Positions 13,579 through 13,744 of a stretch of DNA of 13,744 bases are shown piece by piece. Position 1 is the stretch's first letter. Every line of letters starts with the position of its first letter. The notes under the pieces were generated by a model. The model made no database searches. It worked only from the letters and a program-made list of their open reading frames with translations, and was not told where the DNA came from. Source of the stretch: AP-15 sp035570935 (lineage in GTDB: Bacteria; Pseudomonadota; Alphaproteobacteria; ATCC43930; CGMCC-115725); NCBI GenBank assembly GCA_035570935.1, contig DATMKU010000383.1, positions 1 to 13,744 on the forward strand. Reading direction: 5' to 3'. Both the position numbers and the translations under genes were made by a program.

Positions 13579-13597
13579 ACCTGCAGATGACCTGCAG
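13579..13597. repeat. Direct repeat ACCTGCAG x2 upstream of the endonuclease candidate
   Basis: ACCTGCAG occurs at 13579-13586 and 13590-13597, one helical turn apart (11-base period); each contains the palindrome CTGCAG. It lies 36-54 bases before the minus-strand start at 13543, where an operator could sit. Chance occurrence is possible. The rest of 13544-13744 shows short open frames on both strands, none recognised. Confidence 0.4.
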
Positions 13598-13744
13598 TGG
13601 CTTCTTTTGCCGTCGGAATTGTCATTTGAGAGGGCGAATTTGTTCCTCTTGGCCATCGAACCAGCAGGCGGGGTTGGTCGTTGCCGGCAAAAGGCCATAT
13701 TTAACGGCGACAGCATCCGCTCGCGACCGGTGCCGGCTTGCTGC

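Noticed and set aside
13544..13744. Coding sequence at the right edge
   Set aside because: Short open frames exist on both strands (for example 13507-13716 minus) but none has a start signal, motif or recognisable family, and the main one overlaps the endonuclease candidate.

Overview
The window is GC-rich bacterial DNA. The UvrA and ATP-type PckA sequences, and the short palindromic intergenic repeats built on GGCCGGGCTTGACCC, suggest an alphaproteobacterium, possibly a soil or metagenomic member of the Rhodospirillales/Rhizobiales type. This assignment is an inference from protein flavour and repeats, not from a marker gene. No rRNA, tRNA or CRISPR array was seen.

Left part (1-3112), catabolic genes and repeats. 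Two broken formyl-CoA-transferase-like (CaiB/Frc, class III CoA-transferase) paralogs meet head to head near base 270, each without its N-terminal part. A palindromic-repeat intergenic region follows, then a 4,5-dihydroxyphthalate-decarboxylase-like gene. After it come a decayed PDZ domain of a trypsin-like protease and a small GIY-YIG nuclease gene that lies between two inverted copies of the same palindromic repeat.

Middle part (3191-10812). uvrA (excision repair) is intact. Downstream is a symmetric nest of direct and inverted repeats, then a low-GC orphan gene that appears split by a frameshift. Two back-to-back toxin-antitoxin modules follow: Phd/VapC and MntA/HepT. On the minus strand are pckA (gluconeogenic PEP carboxykinase) and, upstream of it, a HugZ-like FMN-binding gene.

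Right part (10916-13744), a defence or mobile cluster. A RelB/DinJ antitoxin overlaps a YafQ-like toxin whose reading frame runs without a stop into a Phd-type antitoxin. This is followed by a truncated VapC. Next is a low-GC-start region with a DNA methyltransferase whose C-terminus is displaced by a one-base frameshift in an A-run. A convergent minus-strand gene overlaps it and is a candidate restriction endonuclease. The most unusual items are the YafQ-Phd fusion wedged between two TA modules, the GIY-YIG gene sitting in the loop of a repeat pair, the repeat nest behind uvrA, and the convergent overlapping restriction-modification pair.
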